The notes below the pieces were generated by a model that was not told the DNA's origin, ran no database searches, and saw only the letters and a program-made list of their open reading frames with translations. A stretch of 64,000 bases of DNA. Source: Actinomyces glycerinitolerans. Lineage in GTDB: Bacteria > Actinomycetota > Actinomycetes > Actinomycetales > Actinomycetaceae. The stretch's first letter is position 1, and every line of letters begins with the position of its first letter. Position numbers and translations under genes: made by a program. Where the stretch lies: NCBI RefSeq assembly GCF_900098745.1, contig NZ_FQTT01000010.1, positions 200,557-264,556 on the forward strand, written 5' to 3'. Positions 34,217-42,394 of the stretch are shown piece after piece.

Positions 34217-35226
34217 TTCTGTGCCCCTTCGAAGGCATCGGCAATCGAGTTGAGGATCTCGGTGTAGGTGATGATCGACTCGTTGGTGTAGGTGTCATCC
34301 GGGGCGTAGACGATCTGCCCGGAGGTCACCGCCGTGACATTCTGCAGCGCGGCGTTGCCCGCGATCACATCCGCGGCGGGCGTGTAATTCGGGTCGTCCG
34401 CAGTGATGGCGGCGTCGCGGTCCATTACGAAGATCCAGTCCGGGTTGGACTCGGCGATCTGCTCCACGGAGACGTCGTCGCCCTGGTGGTCATCGGTGGA
34501 GCCCTCTACCTCGAGGGCGGGCTCCAGCTCAAGCAGGTCGAACAGCGGCCCCCAGGTGCGTCCGGTGGTGGGCCCGGAGTAGCCGATCTCTCCGCCGGAG
34601 ACGATCACGGCCATGACCGTGGAGGAGCCGTCGTAGGCGTTCTTGGCGCGCTCCAGGGCGTCCTCGAAGTCGGCGATGAGCTGATCGGCCTCGGCCTCCT
34701 TGCCGAACACCTGCCCCAGGTCGGTCACCTGGCGCTCGAGTTCGGCGTCTAAGGGCTCACCGTCGCGGGGCTCGAGGTCGAGTAGGGCGGCATCGGGGGT
34801 CAGTTCGGCGATCGAGTCATACTGGTCGGAGAAGCGCTGGCCGACGATCACCAGATCGGGGTCGGCCGCAGCCAGGGCCTCCAGGTCGGGCTCACGGTGG
34901 TTGCCGATGTCGGCGACGTCGTCGCCGTCGTATGCGGTCACGGTGGAGGGCATGACCCCCTTGGGCACGGCGACCAGCGGCACATCCCAGTCGGCGAGGA
35001 CCTCGAAGGTGCGGTTGTCGGTGGAGGCCGCCCGCTGGACGGGCAAGGACACCTCGACGCTGCCGTGATTGTCCTCGATGGTGACCGAGGATGCCTGGGA
35101 CACGGAGGTAGAGGCGGCGTCTGAGGCCGCGGAGGTGGACGCGGAATCGGTACTGCCGGAGCAGCCGGCGAGGGCGAGGCTCACGGTCGCCGACAGCGCC
35201 AGGAGCGCAGGGAGTTTGCGAGACAT
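34213..35226 (-). CDS. Siderophore-binding lipoprotein (FatB/YclQ-like)
   Basis: The 337-residue periplasmic-binding protein of the FecB/TroA fold has a signal MSRKLPALLALSATVSLALA and lipobox LAGC, then a Ser/Ala/Thr linker. Typical features are VTIEDNHGSVEVSLPVQR, PDLVIVGQRF and a long linking helix (EADQLIADFEDALERAKNA). It captures a ferric siderophore at the outer face of the membrane. It is the first gene of the iron operon, with overlapping DtxR/IdeR-like boxes 76-109 nt upstream. Its stop overlaps the CTG proposed as start of the permease. Confidence 0.92.
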   Translation of the reverse strand: MSRKLPALLALSATVSLALAGCSGSTDSASTSAASDAASTSVSQASSVTIEDNHGSVEVSLPVQRAASTDNRTFEVLADWDVPLVAVPKGVMPSTVTAYDGDDVADIGNHREPDLEALAAADPDLVIVGQRFSDQYDSIAELTPDAALLDLEPRDGEPLDAELERQVTDLGQVFGKEAEADQLIADFEDALERAKNAYDGSSTVMAVIVSGGEIGYSGPTTGRTWGPLFDLLELEPALEVEGSTDDHQGDDVSVEQIAESNPDWIFVMDRDAAITADDPNYTPAADVIAGNAALQNVTAVTSGQIVYAPDDTYTNESIITYTEILNSIADAFEGAQN

Positions 35227-35301
35227 GTCTTCCTTCAGGATGGTAGGGCTCGCGCGGCACGGTCCACGCGAGAGGCACAGGCTTCCGCCAACCCACTGAA
35301 C

Positions 35302-35335
35302 TTAGGTCAGGTTCACCTATGTATGGCTAACCTAT
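35302..35335. promoter_or_regulatory. Two overlapping DtxR/IdeR-like iron boxes
   Basis: TTAGGTCAGGTTCACCTAT (35302-35320) matches the DtxR/IdeR consensus TTAGGTTAGGCTAACCTAA at 15 of 19 positions, and CTATGTATGGCTAACCTAT (35317-35335) at 14 of 19. They share 4 bases. They lie just upstream of the siderophore operon, so iron repression is expected. Confidence 0.85.
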
Positions 35336-35371
35336 GTCGCCGTGGAGGCGAACGGCAAGCCCTATCTCGCC

Positions 35372-35430
35372 CCGAGGCCGCTCGAAGCAACCGCCGAGGT
35401 CGGTGGAAGTTACATCCCGAGGTCGGTTGA
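35372..35430. repeat. Short GAGGTCGG direct repeats
   Basis: CGAGGCCG, CGAGGTCGG and CGAGGTCGG start at about 35373, 35395 and 35418 (22-23 bp apart), between the iron boxes and the stop of the next binding-protein gene. They resemble the GAGGTCGTG units of the 30.7 kb array. Confidence 0.4.
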
Positions 35431-35447
35431 TGTGGCGGCGTGCCGGT

Positions 35448-36665
35448 TCACGACGCCGAGGCCGAAGCGCCGGCACTCGCAGTGGCACTCGGCGACGCCG
35501 TTGCGGCGCCCCGGCTCGCCTCGACGGCGGCGACGATGTCGGGCACGTGGTTCTCGCAGCACCACGGCAGTGACAGCGGGGAGGCCGCCGCCAGGCTCAT
35601 GGCGGCGACCTCGTCGGCGACGAACAGGGCCGTGCCGTTGGCGACGGCCGGAATCTTCTCCAACTGGGGGTCCGCCTTGACGGCGTCCACGGCGCCGTCG
35701 CCGCCCACCTGAGCCCACAACAGGTCGGCTTCCAACTCCTCGGCCTCGCTGAGCGGATAGTTCGCGGCGACCGCTCCCGCGGCCCCCTCCGCCGCCTGGG
35801 CTGCAGGCGCGAGGGTCAGGCCCAGTTGGCGCAGCACCTGCGAGCGCGTATCGACCTCGGTGTACACGGTGATGGAGGGGCCGCTCGCATCTAGCGCGAC
35901 CGCCGCGTAGGTGGCACCGGACAGAGCCGGATTCAAGGTACGAGCGGTGGTCAGCACATCGGTGGTGGTATTGACCAGGGCCTCGGCGGCGGCGGAGCGC
36001 CCCAGCGCCCTGCCGACGGCGACGGTCACCGCCTCCCAGGAGGCCTCGTAGGCGGAGGCATCGGCCGGGTAGGCCAGGGTCGGAGCGACGGCGGACAGGC
36101 GCGCGTATTCGTCTTCACTCATGCCCGAGTGCACACCGAGGATCAGGTCGGGTTCAAGCGCAGCGACCGCGTCAACGTCGACATCTTCCGCCGCGGCGTA
36201 CAGGGTGGGCGCGGCGACGGTGTCCCAGCCGGCGCCCAGCGCTTCGAGTCCTGCGGTGGTCCAGGGGTAGGCCTCCTCGCCGTCGGCGTCCGCAGCGACG
36301 GCGGGCATACCCAGGGGGACCACGCCTAGGGAGATGACCACATCGGCGTCGACGGTGGAGATGGCCACGATGCGAGTCGGCTCGGCCGCAATCGTGGTGG
36401 AGCCATAGGTGTGGGCAATGGTAATGGGGAAGGATTCGGTGGCTCCCTGTGAGGCGTTGCCCGCGGCGGCGGATGGCCCCGCCGTGCTGCTGCCGCCGGA
36501 GGCGCAGGCCGCCAGCAGTACGGCGGCACCCGCGGCGGCGGCACCTGCCAGGAGGGTGCGGCGGCTCAGGCGGCAGGCACCGGTGCGGGCGGCGGAACTG
36601 GCGCGACGCCGCTCGGTGCCGCGGGCGAGGTCGGTAGAACCGGCAGAATCGGCGGAATCGGCCAA
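35448..36665 (-). CDS. Siderophore-binding lipoprotein (FepB/FecB-like), Tat-type signal
   Basis: The 405-residue binding protein has a twin-arginine-type signal (RLSRRTLLAGAAAAGAAVLL) and a lipobox LAAC. The mature protein has HTYGSTTIAAEPTRIVAIST, PDLILGVHSGMSEDEYARLS and APTLAYPADASAYEASWEAV, typical of FepB/FhuD-like iron-siderophore proteins. The C-terminus ends in a 20-residue Ala/Ser-rich tail (ATASPSATASAGASASAS), probably unstructured. The first 30 residues precede the Tat motif, so a later start is possible, but no better codon with a Shine-Dalgarno is evident. No permease is directly linked; it may use the adjacent permease/ATPase set or one elsewhere. Confidence 0.88.
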   Translation of the reverse strand: MADSADSAGSTDLARGTERRRASSAARTGACRLSRRTLLAGAAAAGAAVLLAACASGGSSTAGPSAAAGNASQGATESFPITIAHTYGSTTIAAEPTRIVAISTVDADVVISLGVVPLGMPAVAADADGEEAYPWTTAGLEALGAGWDTVAAPTLYAAAEDVDVDAVAALEPDLILGVHSGMSEDEYARLSAVAPTLAYPADASAYEASWEAVTVAVGRALGRSAAAEALVNTTTDVLTTARTLNPALSGATYAAVALDASGPSITVYTEVDTRSQVLRQLGLTLAPAAQAAEGAAGAVAANYPLSEAEELEADLLWAQVGGDGAVDAVKADPQLEKIPAVANGTALFVADEVAAMSLAAASPLSLPWCCENHVPDIVAAVEASRGAATASPSATASAGASASAS

Positions 36666-37260
36666 AGACGTTCTTCCCTTCGGTCACGGCCCCGGCACCG
36701 GGCGCCCGGGCCTCGGTCGAGGGCATTTTCCTATGCGAGGAGGCCGTGCGGCAAGGTTGCTCGCGGCTCACGGCGACCAAGCAATCTCCACATGTCCGCA
36801 CGCCCGGATAGTGGCACCGGGAGTGGCAGCGGCCGGTTGAACGGCGTTGTTCGAGCTCCCGTCGTGGGTCTGCACACTCGAGAAGTAAACGCCAGGGCGG
36901 GATCCGCATGATAGTGCGGATTTGGCTTGCAGACCGAGTGTCATGACACTGCTCCTGTGTGCAGCGAATGGCTCGTTGCACACTGGAGCAGTGTCACCGG
37001 ACTCTGCCGGAGAAGTGATTTCCGCTTATTTCCAAGGGAAAACGGGATTCAGCCAGGTCTGCTCGGGCGGCTCTTGCGTGCGGACCGACTCTGGAGCGCC
37101 GGCATGCAGCGTGGGCTGCGACCGACGCCGCCCACCACATCCTCAAACCGTAAGAGCCTGATAACGAATCACACACTTCCCGCGTGCCCCCACCCCTTGT
37201 CCCGTCTGACACCGCAGCGAAATACTGGACGAGCCCTTACCCCGACCCAGGAGCTGCCTC
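36666..37260. other. Intergenic region upstream of both FepB-like and membrane-protein genes
   Basis: 595 nt without a credible gene between two divergent genes. It must hold both promoters. The notable content is a palindrome and a long hairpin at 36937-36996. I see no iron box here matching the one at 35.3 kb. Confidence 0.55.
36937..36996. repeat. AGTGTCATGACACT palindrome merged with a 24-nt-arm hairpin
   Basis: AGTGTCATGACACT (36937-36950) is a perfect 14-bp palindrome. Overlapping it, 24-nt arms at 36944-36967 and 36973-36996 pair at 22 of 24 positions around a 5-nt loop. The core TGACACTGCTCC is present in both arms. No T-run follows. It is in a divergent spacer where no gene ends, so it is not an ordinary terminator. 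Confidence 0.8.
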
Positions 37261-37899
37261 ATGGCCAAGAAAAGCGATAAGAACGAGCCCACGCCCCACT
37301 CCAAGTTCCACTGGCTGCTCATCACCCTGGCGGTCATCCTGGGCATACCAGGCGTGATCGGGATCTACGTGTGGATCTCCAGCCACGTCGAGGGATCGGT
37401 GCGCATTCCCGTGATCCTGCTGATCTTCCCGCTATTGCTCTTCATCGCCATTGCAGGCGTCATCGACGACGCCATCCTGGCGAAGGCCCCACGGCTGGTG
37501 CGGAACCAGGACCGGTACCTGCTGGCCCAGAAGCTTGGACACGACCCCATCACCGGGGCGCCCCTCAACGTCGGCGGCTACGCCCCGACACAGGGCAACG
37601 GCATCCCCGGCACAGCAGCGTACGGTCCCGGCCCGCAGCCACTGGGCCAGGCGGGCAGGACACCCCAGTACGGCTACGGGCAGGTTCAGGCCACCCAGAC
37701 CTTGCAGGGATACGGTCAGATGCCGGCGGGTTCACAGCCCACCACGCCGGGTTACGGATACGCCCAGACCACGTCGGCACAGCCGAGCTCCCAGGGGTAC
37801 GTGGACCAGGGGCGTCAGGGTCAGGGATATGGGCAGTCCACGCCCCAGGGACAGCCGGAGGCGTATGGCTCCTACGGCTACGGCGCCCCCACGGCGTAG
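37261..37899 (+). CDS. Small membrane protein with Gln/Gly/Tyr-rich tail
   Basis: The 212-residue protein has a short charged N-terminus (MAKKSDKNEPTPHSKFHWLL), two hydrophobic segments (about residues 17-38 and 47-68), then a conserved-looking patch LVRNQDRYLLAQKLGHDPIT and a long low-complexity C-terminus rich in Gln, Gly, Tyr, Pro and Thr. The next gene (38014) encodes a shorter paralogue with the same layout. No known domain is recognised. The tail could be extracellular or a cytoplasmic disordered region. Function unknown. It is well supported as a gene by the paralogue. Confidence 0.8.
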   Translation: MAKKSDKNEPTPHSKFHWLLITLAVILGIPGVIGIYVWISSHVEGSVRIPVILLIFPLLLFIAIAGVIDDAILAKAPRLVRNQDRYLLAQKLGHDPITGAPLNVGGYAPTQGNGIPGTAAYGPGPQPLGQAGRTPQYGYGQVQATQTLQGYGQMPAGSQPTTPGYGYAQTTSAQPSSQGYVDQGRQGQGYGQSTPQGQPEAYGSYGYGAPTA

Positions 37900-38013
37900 G
37901 TAACACGGACCCACGCAGACGGGTAGTAGTCCCCAGTCGACGCCATTGCCGCGTGACAAGATCGAGACCAATACTGGAGCGGTAACGACACCATCAACTA
38001 CAGGAGTGTCCTC

Positions 38014-38514
38014 ATGGCCATCACGCAGCGCAATGAATCCGTTCCCCATTCCAAGTACTACTGGGCCCTGATCGCGGCGGCGATCGTGATTGGCGTCGTG
38101 GGCATCTACGTCATCCTCGGCGTGCTCGTCGGATACCTAGGATTCAAATTCGGTCTTCGCGCCCTGGCGATCGCTCTGATGTTCTTCACCATCGGTGCTG
38201 CGCGGGCAATAGACGAGAAGATTCTCGCCAACTCTCCGCACCTGGTGCGCCCAAAGGACCGCCAGCTGCTCGCCGAACGGCTCGGGCGCGATCCCCTCAC
38301 CGGCATCCCGCTCGCCGCCGGGAACGATCCGGCCTCGGGTTACGGGCAGGCCCAGGGGCACGGACCCGTGCCGGCCTACGGCCAGGTCCCGAGCTACAAC
38401 CAGGTGCTGGCACCCGGCCAGCCCATGCCGCCCGCTCAACCCACAGCGTCCACGCAGACACAGCCCTCCGCGCACGGATACGGCGTCGGCGGGTACGGAC
38501 CGACGGCGTCCTGA
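38014..38514 (+). CDS. Small membrane protein, paralogue of 37261
   Basis: The 166-residue paralogue of the preceding gene has VPHSKYYWALI at the N-terminus, two hydrophobic segments, and the shared patch PHLVRPKDRQLLAERLGRDPLTGIPL. It also has a Gln/Pro/Gly/Tyr-rich tail, shorter than its neighbour. The two genes are 114 nt apart, same strand, and precede radA by 43 nt. Both are probably membrane-anchored with a flexible tail. Function unknown; tandem duplication with divergence is the best explanation. Confidence 0.8.
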   Translation: MAITQRNESVPHSKYYWALIAAAIVIGVVGIYVILGVLVGYLGFKFGLRALAIALMFFTIGAARAIDEKILANSPHLVRPKDRQLLAERLGRDPLTGIPLAAGNDPASGYGQAQGHGPVPAYGQVPSYNQVLAPGQPMPPAQPTASTQTQPSAHGYGVGGYGPTAS

Positions 38515-38557
38515 AGCCGCCCGAATTCATGTCGGGGGCTCCCGGTAGCCTGCCGCC

Positions 38558-39979
38558 ATGGCCACCACGAAGACAGCGAAGGCACACACCGCCTACGTGT
38601 GCACCGAGTGCGGCTGGTCCAGCCCCAAGTGGCTCGGTCAGTGTCGCGAGTGCCGCGCCTGGGGCACGTTGGAGGAGTTCGTAGAGTCGGCCCCGGGTGG
38701 AATCGGTTCTCCCGGACGCGTCCCCATGTCGGCGGCGCCGATTCGCCCCGCCGTCGCCGCGCGCCCCATCGCGGAAGTCAGCGCGGAGGAGGCCCGCGCC
38801 CGCCCCACCGGGGTGGGCGAGTTGGACCGGGTTCTGGGCGGCGGCGTCGTGCCTGGGGCAGTGGTGCTGCTGGCAGGAGAGCCAGGCGTCGGCAAGTCCA
38901 CGCTGCTGCTGGATGTCGCCGCGAAGGCGGCCGCGGCCTCCCGTGAGCGCGGACAGGGGCCGGTGCTGTATGTGACCGGGGAGGAGTCGGCCAGCCAGGT
39001 GCGGCTGCGCGCCGAGCGCATCGACGCCATCGACCCGGCGCTGCTGCTCGCCGCCGAGACCGAGCTGGGCGCGCTCCTCGGGCACGTGCAGGACGTCTCC
39101 CCGTCCCTGCTGATTGTGGACTCGATCCAGACCATCGCCTCCGCGCAGGTCGAGGGTGGCGCAGGTGGCATCACCCAGGTGCGGGCGGTGGCGAGCGCCC
39201 TCATCCAGGTGGCCAAGGAGCGGGCCATCCCGGTGCTGCTGGTAGGACACGTAACTAAGGACGGCGGTATTGCGGGGCCGCGCGTACTGGAACACCTGGT
39301 GGACGTCGTCTGCCAGTTCGAGGGAGACCGGCATGCGCGGCTGCGGCTGCTGCGGGCGGTGAAGAACCGCTATGGCCCCACCGATGAGGTCGGCTGTTTC
39401 GACCTGGGCGAGCGCGGCATTGTCGGCCTGGCCGACCCCTCGGGTCTGTTCCTGTCGGCGGCGCGCAGCGAGGTGCCGGGCACGTGCGCCACCGTGACGC
39501 TGGAGGGGCGCCGCCCCATGCCGGTGGAGATTCAGGCGCTGGTGGCCGGGACCGCCGCCGGCTCACCGCGGCGCACCACCTCCGGGGTGGACCACTCCCG
39601 GGTGGCGATGGCGCTGGCGGTGCTGGCGGCCCGGCTGCGCGTGGATACCTCCACCACCGATGTGTACGTATCCACCGTGGGCGGGGCGCGGGCGGTGGAG
39701 CCGGCCACGGACCTGGCGGTGGCGATCGCCGTGGTCTCCGCCGCGCAGAACCTGCCCACTCCCCCCGGCTTGGTGGCCTTCGGGGAGGTGGGCCTGACCG
39801 GGGAGGTGCGGGCGACGGTGGGTGTGCAGCGGCGTCTGGCGGAGGCGGCGCGTCTCGGCTTCGACCGGGCCATCGTGCCGTTGGCCGGCTCTAAGGAGTT
39901 GCGCGGCGTCGACGGCATGCGCGTGCTGCCGGTTGCGCACCTGAGCGAAGCCATCGGCGCGGCCCTGCCCCGCGGCTGA
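38558..39979 (+). CDS. radA: DNA repair protein RadA
   Basis: The 473-residue RecA-related helicase acts on branched recombination intermediates. It has an N-terminal C4 zinc finger (YVCTECGWSSPKWLGQCREC), Walker A GEPGVGKST, Walker B LLIVDSIQT, the RadA motif KNRYGPTDEVGCF (usual form KNRFG), and a C-terminal Lon-protease-like domain (GLTGEVRATVGVQRRLAEAARLGF). Length fits the family. The ATG at 38558 is followed directly by the zinc finger. It is followed by disA, the order seen in many actinobacteria and firmicutes. Confidence 0.96.
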   Translation: MATTKTAKAHTAYVCTECGWSSPKWLGQCRECRAWGTLEEFVESAPGGIGSPGRVPMSAAPIRPAVAARPIAEVSAEEARARPTGVGELDRVLGGGVVPGAVVLLAGEPGVGKSTLLLDVAAKAAAASRERGQGPVLYVTGEESASQVRLRAERIDAIDPALLLAAETELGALLGHVQDVSPSLLIVDSIQTIASAQVEGGAGGITQVRAVASALIQVAKERAIPVLLVGHVTKDGGIAGPRVLEHLVDVVCQFEGDRHARLRLLRAVKNRYGPTDEVGCFDLGERGIVGLADPSGLFLSAARSEVPGTCATVTLEGRRPMPVEIQALVAGTAAGSPRRTTSGVDHSRVAMALAVLAARLRVDTSTTDVYVSTVGGARAVEPATDLAVAIAVVSAAQNLPTPPGLVAFGEVGLTGEVRATVGVQRRLAEAARLGFDRAIVPLAGSKELRGVDGMRVLPVAHLSEAIGAALPRG

Positions 39980-40143
39980 TCCCCGGCGGCTTCGGCGCGT
40001 ACAGACCACCCGCCAAACGCGGGTGGGCGGGTAAGGCGCGATCTGTTTCACGGCGGTCGGCCGCCCCGGGCGGTTAGCATGATGCGGCATCGGTCCGAGG
40101 CCCGCGCCAGTCGGCGCGCTCGGACCACCCCCAGGAGAGACCC

Positions 40144-41214
40144 ATGACCGAAAACCCCGTCAACCTGCTGCGCGAGACCCTCGCACTCGTCGCCCCCGGC
40201 ACCGTTCTGCGCGACGGTCTGGAGCGCATTCTGCGCGGGCGCACCGGGGCGATCATCGTGCTCGGCTTCGACGAGACGGTGGAGGCGATCTCCTCGGGCG
40301 GTTTTCGGCTCGACGTCGAGTTGACCGCGGCGCGGCTGCGGGAGCTGGCCAAAATGGACGGGGCCGTGATCGTGGACCGGGCCAACAACCGCATCCGGCG
40401 CGCCAACGTGCAGCTGTTGCCCAACGCCTCCATCGAGACCGCCGAGGCCGGCATGCGTCACCGCACCGCCGAGCGCGTGGCGCGGCAGACCGGGCACCCG
40501 GTGATCTCGGTGAGCCAGTCCATGCGGATCATCTCCCTGTACGTGGACGGGCGTCGGCACGTGATCGAGCCGAGCGAGGCGATTCTGGCGCGCGCCAACC
40601 AGGCGCTGGCCACGCTGGAGCGCTACAAGGCGCGCCTGGACAAGATCTCCGGCGGCCTGGATGCCCTGGAGATCGAGGACCTGGTGACGGTACGCGACGT
40701 CACCGCCGTGCTGCAGCTGTTGGAGATGGTCAGTCGCATCGCCTCCGACATCGACGGCTACGTGGTCGAGCTCGGCACCGATGGGCGGCTGCTCGCCCTA
40801 CAGGTGGAGGAGCTGACCCGCGGGCTCATGGCCGAGCGCGACTTCCTGCTGACCGACTACCTCCCGCAGGGACTGGACACCGCCACGGTGGACGCACGCC
40901 TGAAGTGGGTGGGCTCCCCCGCCCTGCTGGACCTGGCCATGGTTGCCCGCGCAATGGGCCTCGGCGGCGCCGACGGCCAAGACCTGGACGCGTCGGTCTC
41001 ACCGCGTGGGCTGCGGATCCTGTCCAAGATCCCGCGGCTGCCACTGGTGACGGCGCGCGCGGTGGTGGATAACTGGGGCTCCTTGCAGGCGGTGCTCGCG
41101 GCGACGGTGGAGGAGCTGGAGGCCGTCGACGGCGTCGGCGCGCGCCAGGCACGTACCCTGCGCGACGGTCTGTCGCGCCTGGCGGAGGTGTCCATCGCCG
41201 ACCGGTACGCGTGA
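40144..41214 (+). CDS. disA: DNA integrity scanning diadenylate cyclase DisA
   Basis: The 356-residue enzyme makes cyclic di-AMP from two ATP and scans DNA for branched structures. Catalytic motifs are DGA (residues 72-74, KMDGAVIV) and RHRTAE (105-110). A middle helical spine follows, and a C-terminal helix-hairpin-helix DNA-binding domain (AVDGVGARQARTLRDGL). Length is normal. The ATG at 40144 follows AGGAGAG. Its place after radA suggests a common role in genome integrity signalling. Confidence 0.97.
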   Translation: MTENPVNLLRETLALVAPGTVLRDGLERILRGRTGAIIVLGFDETVEAISSGGFRLDVELTAARLRELAKMDGAVIVDRANNRIRRANVQLLPNASIETAEAGMRHRTAERVARQTGHPVISVSQSMRIISLYVDGRRHVIEPSEAILARANQALATLERYKARLDKISGGLDALEIEDLVTVRDVTAVLQLLEMVSRIASDIDGYVVELGTDGRLLALQVEELTRGLMAERDFLLTDYLPQGLDTATVDARLKWVGSPALLDLAMVARAMGLGGADGQDLDASVSPRGLRILSKIPRLPLVTARAVVDNWGSLQAVLAATVEELEAVDGVGARQARTLRDGLSRLAEVSIADRYA

Positions 41215-41260
41215 GGGCGGTGCTGTGAGCGCGGGACAGGGCCGCCGATGCTAAGCTGAG

Positions 41261-41276
41261 ACCGTTTGGAAACGGT
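41261..41276. promoter_or_regulatory. Short palindrome before the EspC-like gene
   Basis: ACCGTTTGGAAACGGT has perfect 7-bp arms around GG. It lies about 65-80 nt upstream of the GTG at 41339 and could be an operator. Weak evidence. Confidence 0.35.
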
Positions 41277-41338
41277 TTGTTCGCGCTGTGCGGCACACTT
41301 GTCAACGGTTCGGGTGGGCATCCAGGGAAGGTGTTGAA

Positions 41339-41719
41339 GTGGTACTGCGGGTTGTGCCGGAGGAGCTCGCCGCCGCTCGAGCGCGCCTGGATGACCGCCG
41401 CCATGCGTTGTCCCAGTTCCATTTGGACTCAGGCGGTGAGGGCTTATTCGGTTCTGCCGTGCTCGCATCGGCTGCAGCCCGGTTTGCTGCTCACCACGAG
41501 CAGCAGGCAGAGCGTACGGCGGCGCGGGCGAATGCGGACGCAGACGGGTTGCTGGCCGCGCAGCAGGGGTACGCGAGCACCGACGACGACGCTGCCGACG
41601 GCGCGCATCGGCTCGCAGCATCGGCCAGTGGGCTGCGCAATCTTGGTGGCTCGGCTGCGGGCGGTGCCGTCGCCGGAGCCAGGGCTAAGACCGTCACCTA
41701 CCACGGCCTGACCGGCTAG
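41339..41719 (+). CDS. EspC-like small type VII secretion protein
   Basis: The small helical protein (126 residues from the GTG at 41339) begins VVLRVVPEELAAARARLDDR and has two Ala-rich amphipathic helices separated by a Gly-rich turn, like EspC/DUF2580 partners of T7SS substrates. A YxxxD export-type motif is present (QGYASTDDD). The GTG follows GGGAAGG at 7 nt. The frame begins earlier (41288), but that part is not coding-like. It lies at the edge of the T7SS island, followed by two membrane-anchored paralogues. Family assignment is moderate; the location strongly supports a T7SS role. Confidence 0.65.
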   Translation: MVLRVVPEELAAARARLDDRRHALSQFHLDSGGEGLFGSAVLASAAARFAAHHEQQAERTAARANADADGLLAAQQGYASTDDDAADGAHRLAASASGLRNLGGSAAGGAVAGARAKTVTYHGLTG

Positions 41720-41764
41720 ACCACGGCGCGAGAATATCGACGACTCCAGGGGAAGAAGTGCGGC

Positions 41765-42247
41765 GTGAAATCAGCGGCTGACGAGGAGTACGTCGCCTCA
41801 GTGGCTCCGCCGAGGCGACGACGCGTACGGCGCGTCCTTACCGGCTGCCTCCTGGTCGCACTGCTGGCCACGGCAGGCTTCGGGGGTTGGCTGTGGTGGA
41901 CCAGGCCACCGGTACGGGAGGTGCCGCTGCCCGACGGTGTTGAGGCCGGGCATGTCTGGTATATCGGCACGAGCGTTTGGCCAGCAAGTACCGAAGCGGG
42001 CATGTTGAGAGAAGGACCCCTGCGCTCGGAGAACCATGAGTGGATCGGGTCTTTGGAGTGGGACCGCAGTGACGGGGTCGTGGAGATATTCGAACTGCGC
42101 CTGGGGGAAAGCGTGCACATCGACGGCCTGGGAACCGTGACGCTACTGCGGGTCCACCCCGAACCATTGCTCCCAGACTACCGGGACGGAGCCTGGACTT
42201 ACGCTGTTAATGTCACTCTCGACCCCGGGGTAGAGATAATGTGGTGA
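41765..42247 (+). CDS. Membrane-anchored protein, first of a tandem pair (candidate immunity)
   Basis: The 160-residue protein has a basic stretch (APPRRRRVRRVL), one transmembrane helix (about residues 25-45, ending GWLWWTRPPVREVPLP), and an extracytoplasmic domain of about 110 residues with EGPLRSENHEWIGSLEW, ELRLGESVHIDGLGTVTLL and YRDGAWTYAVNVTLDPGVEI. The start is a GTG at 41765 after GGGGAAG. The next gene is a clear paralogue. The pair is convergent with the calpain-type effector gene and beside an EspC-like gene. Immunity to that effector, or a role in the envelope, is inference. No known domain. Confidence 0.75.
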   Translation: MKSAADEEYVASVAPPRRRRVRRVLTGCLLVALLATAGFGGWLWWTRPPVREVPLPDGVEAGHVWYIGTSVWPASTEAGMLREGPLRSENHEWIGSLEWDRSDGVVEIFELRLGESVHIDGLGTVTLLRVHPEPLLPDYRDGAWTYAVNVTLDPGVEIMW

Positions 42248-42394
42248 TAGTTCGCGCATATACGACTCTGCTCATGGTATTTCTTCGCCGATGTCGCTGC
42301 GGAACTACATGGATCAGGACCTGTTACCCGTACGTAAGTCAGCGTAGGATTGTCACCATCTGGTTACCCGTGATGGGCAAGGAGGGTGTTGGCA

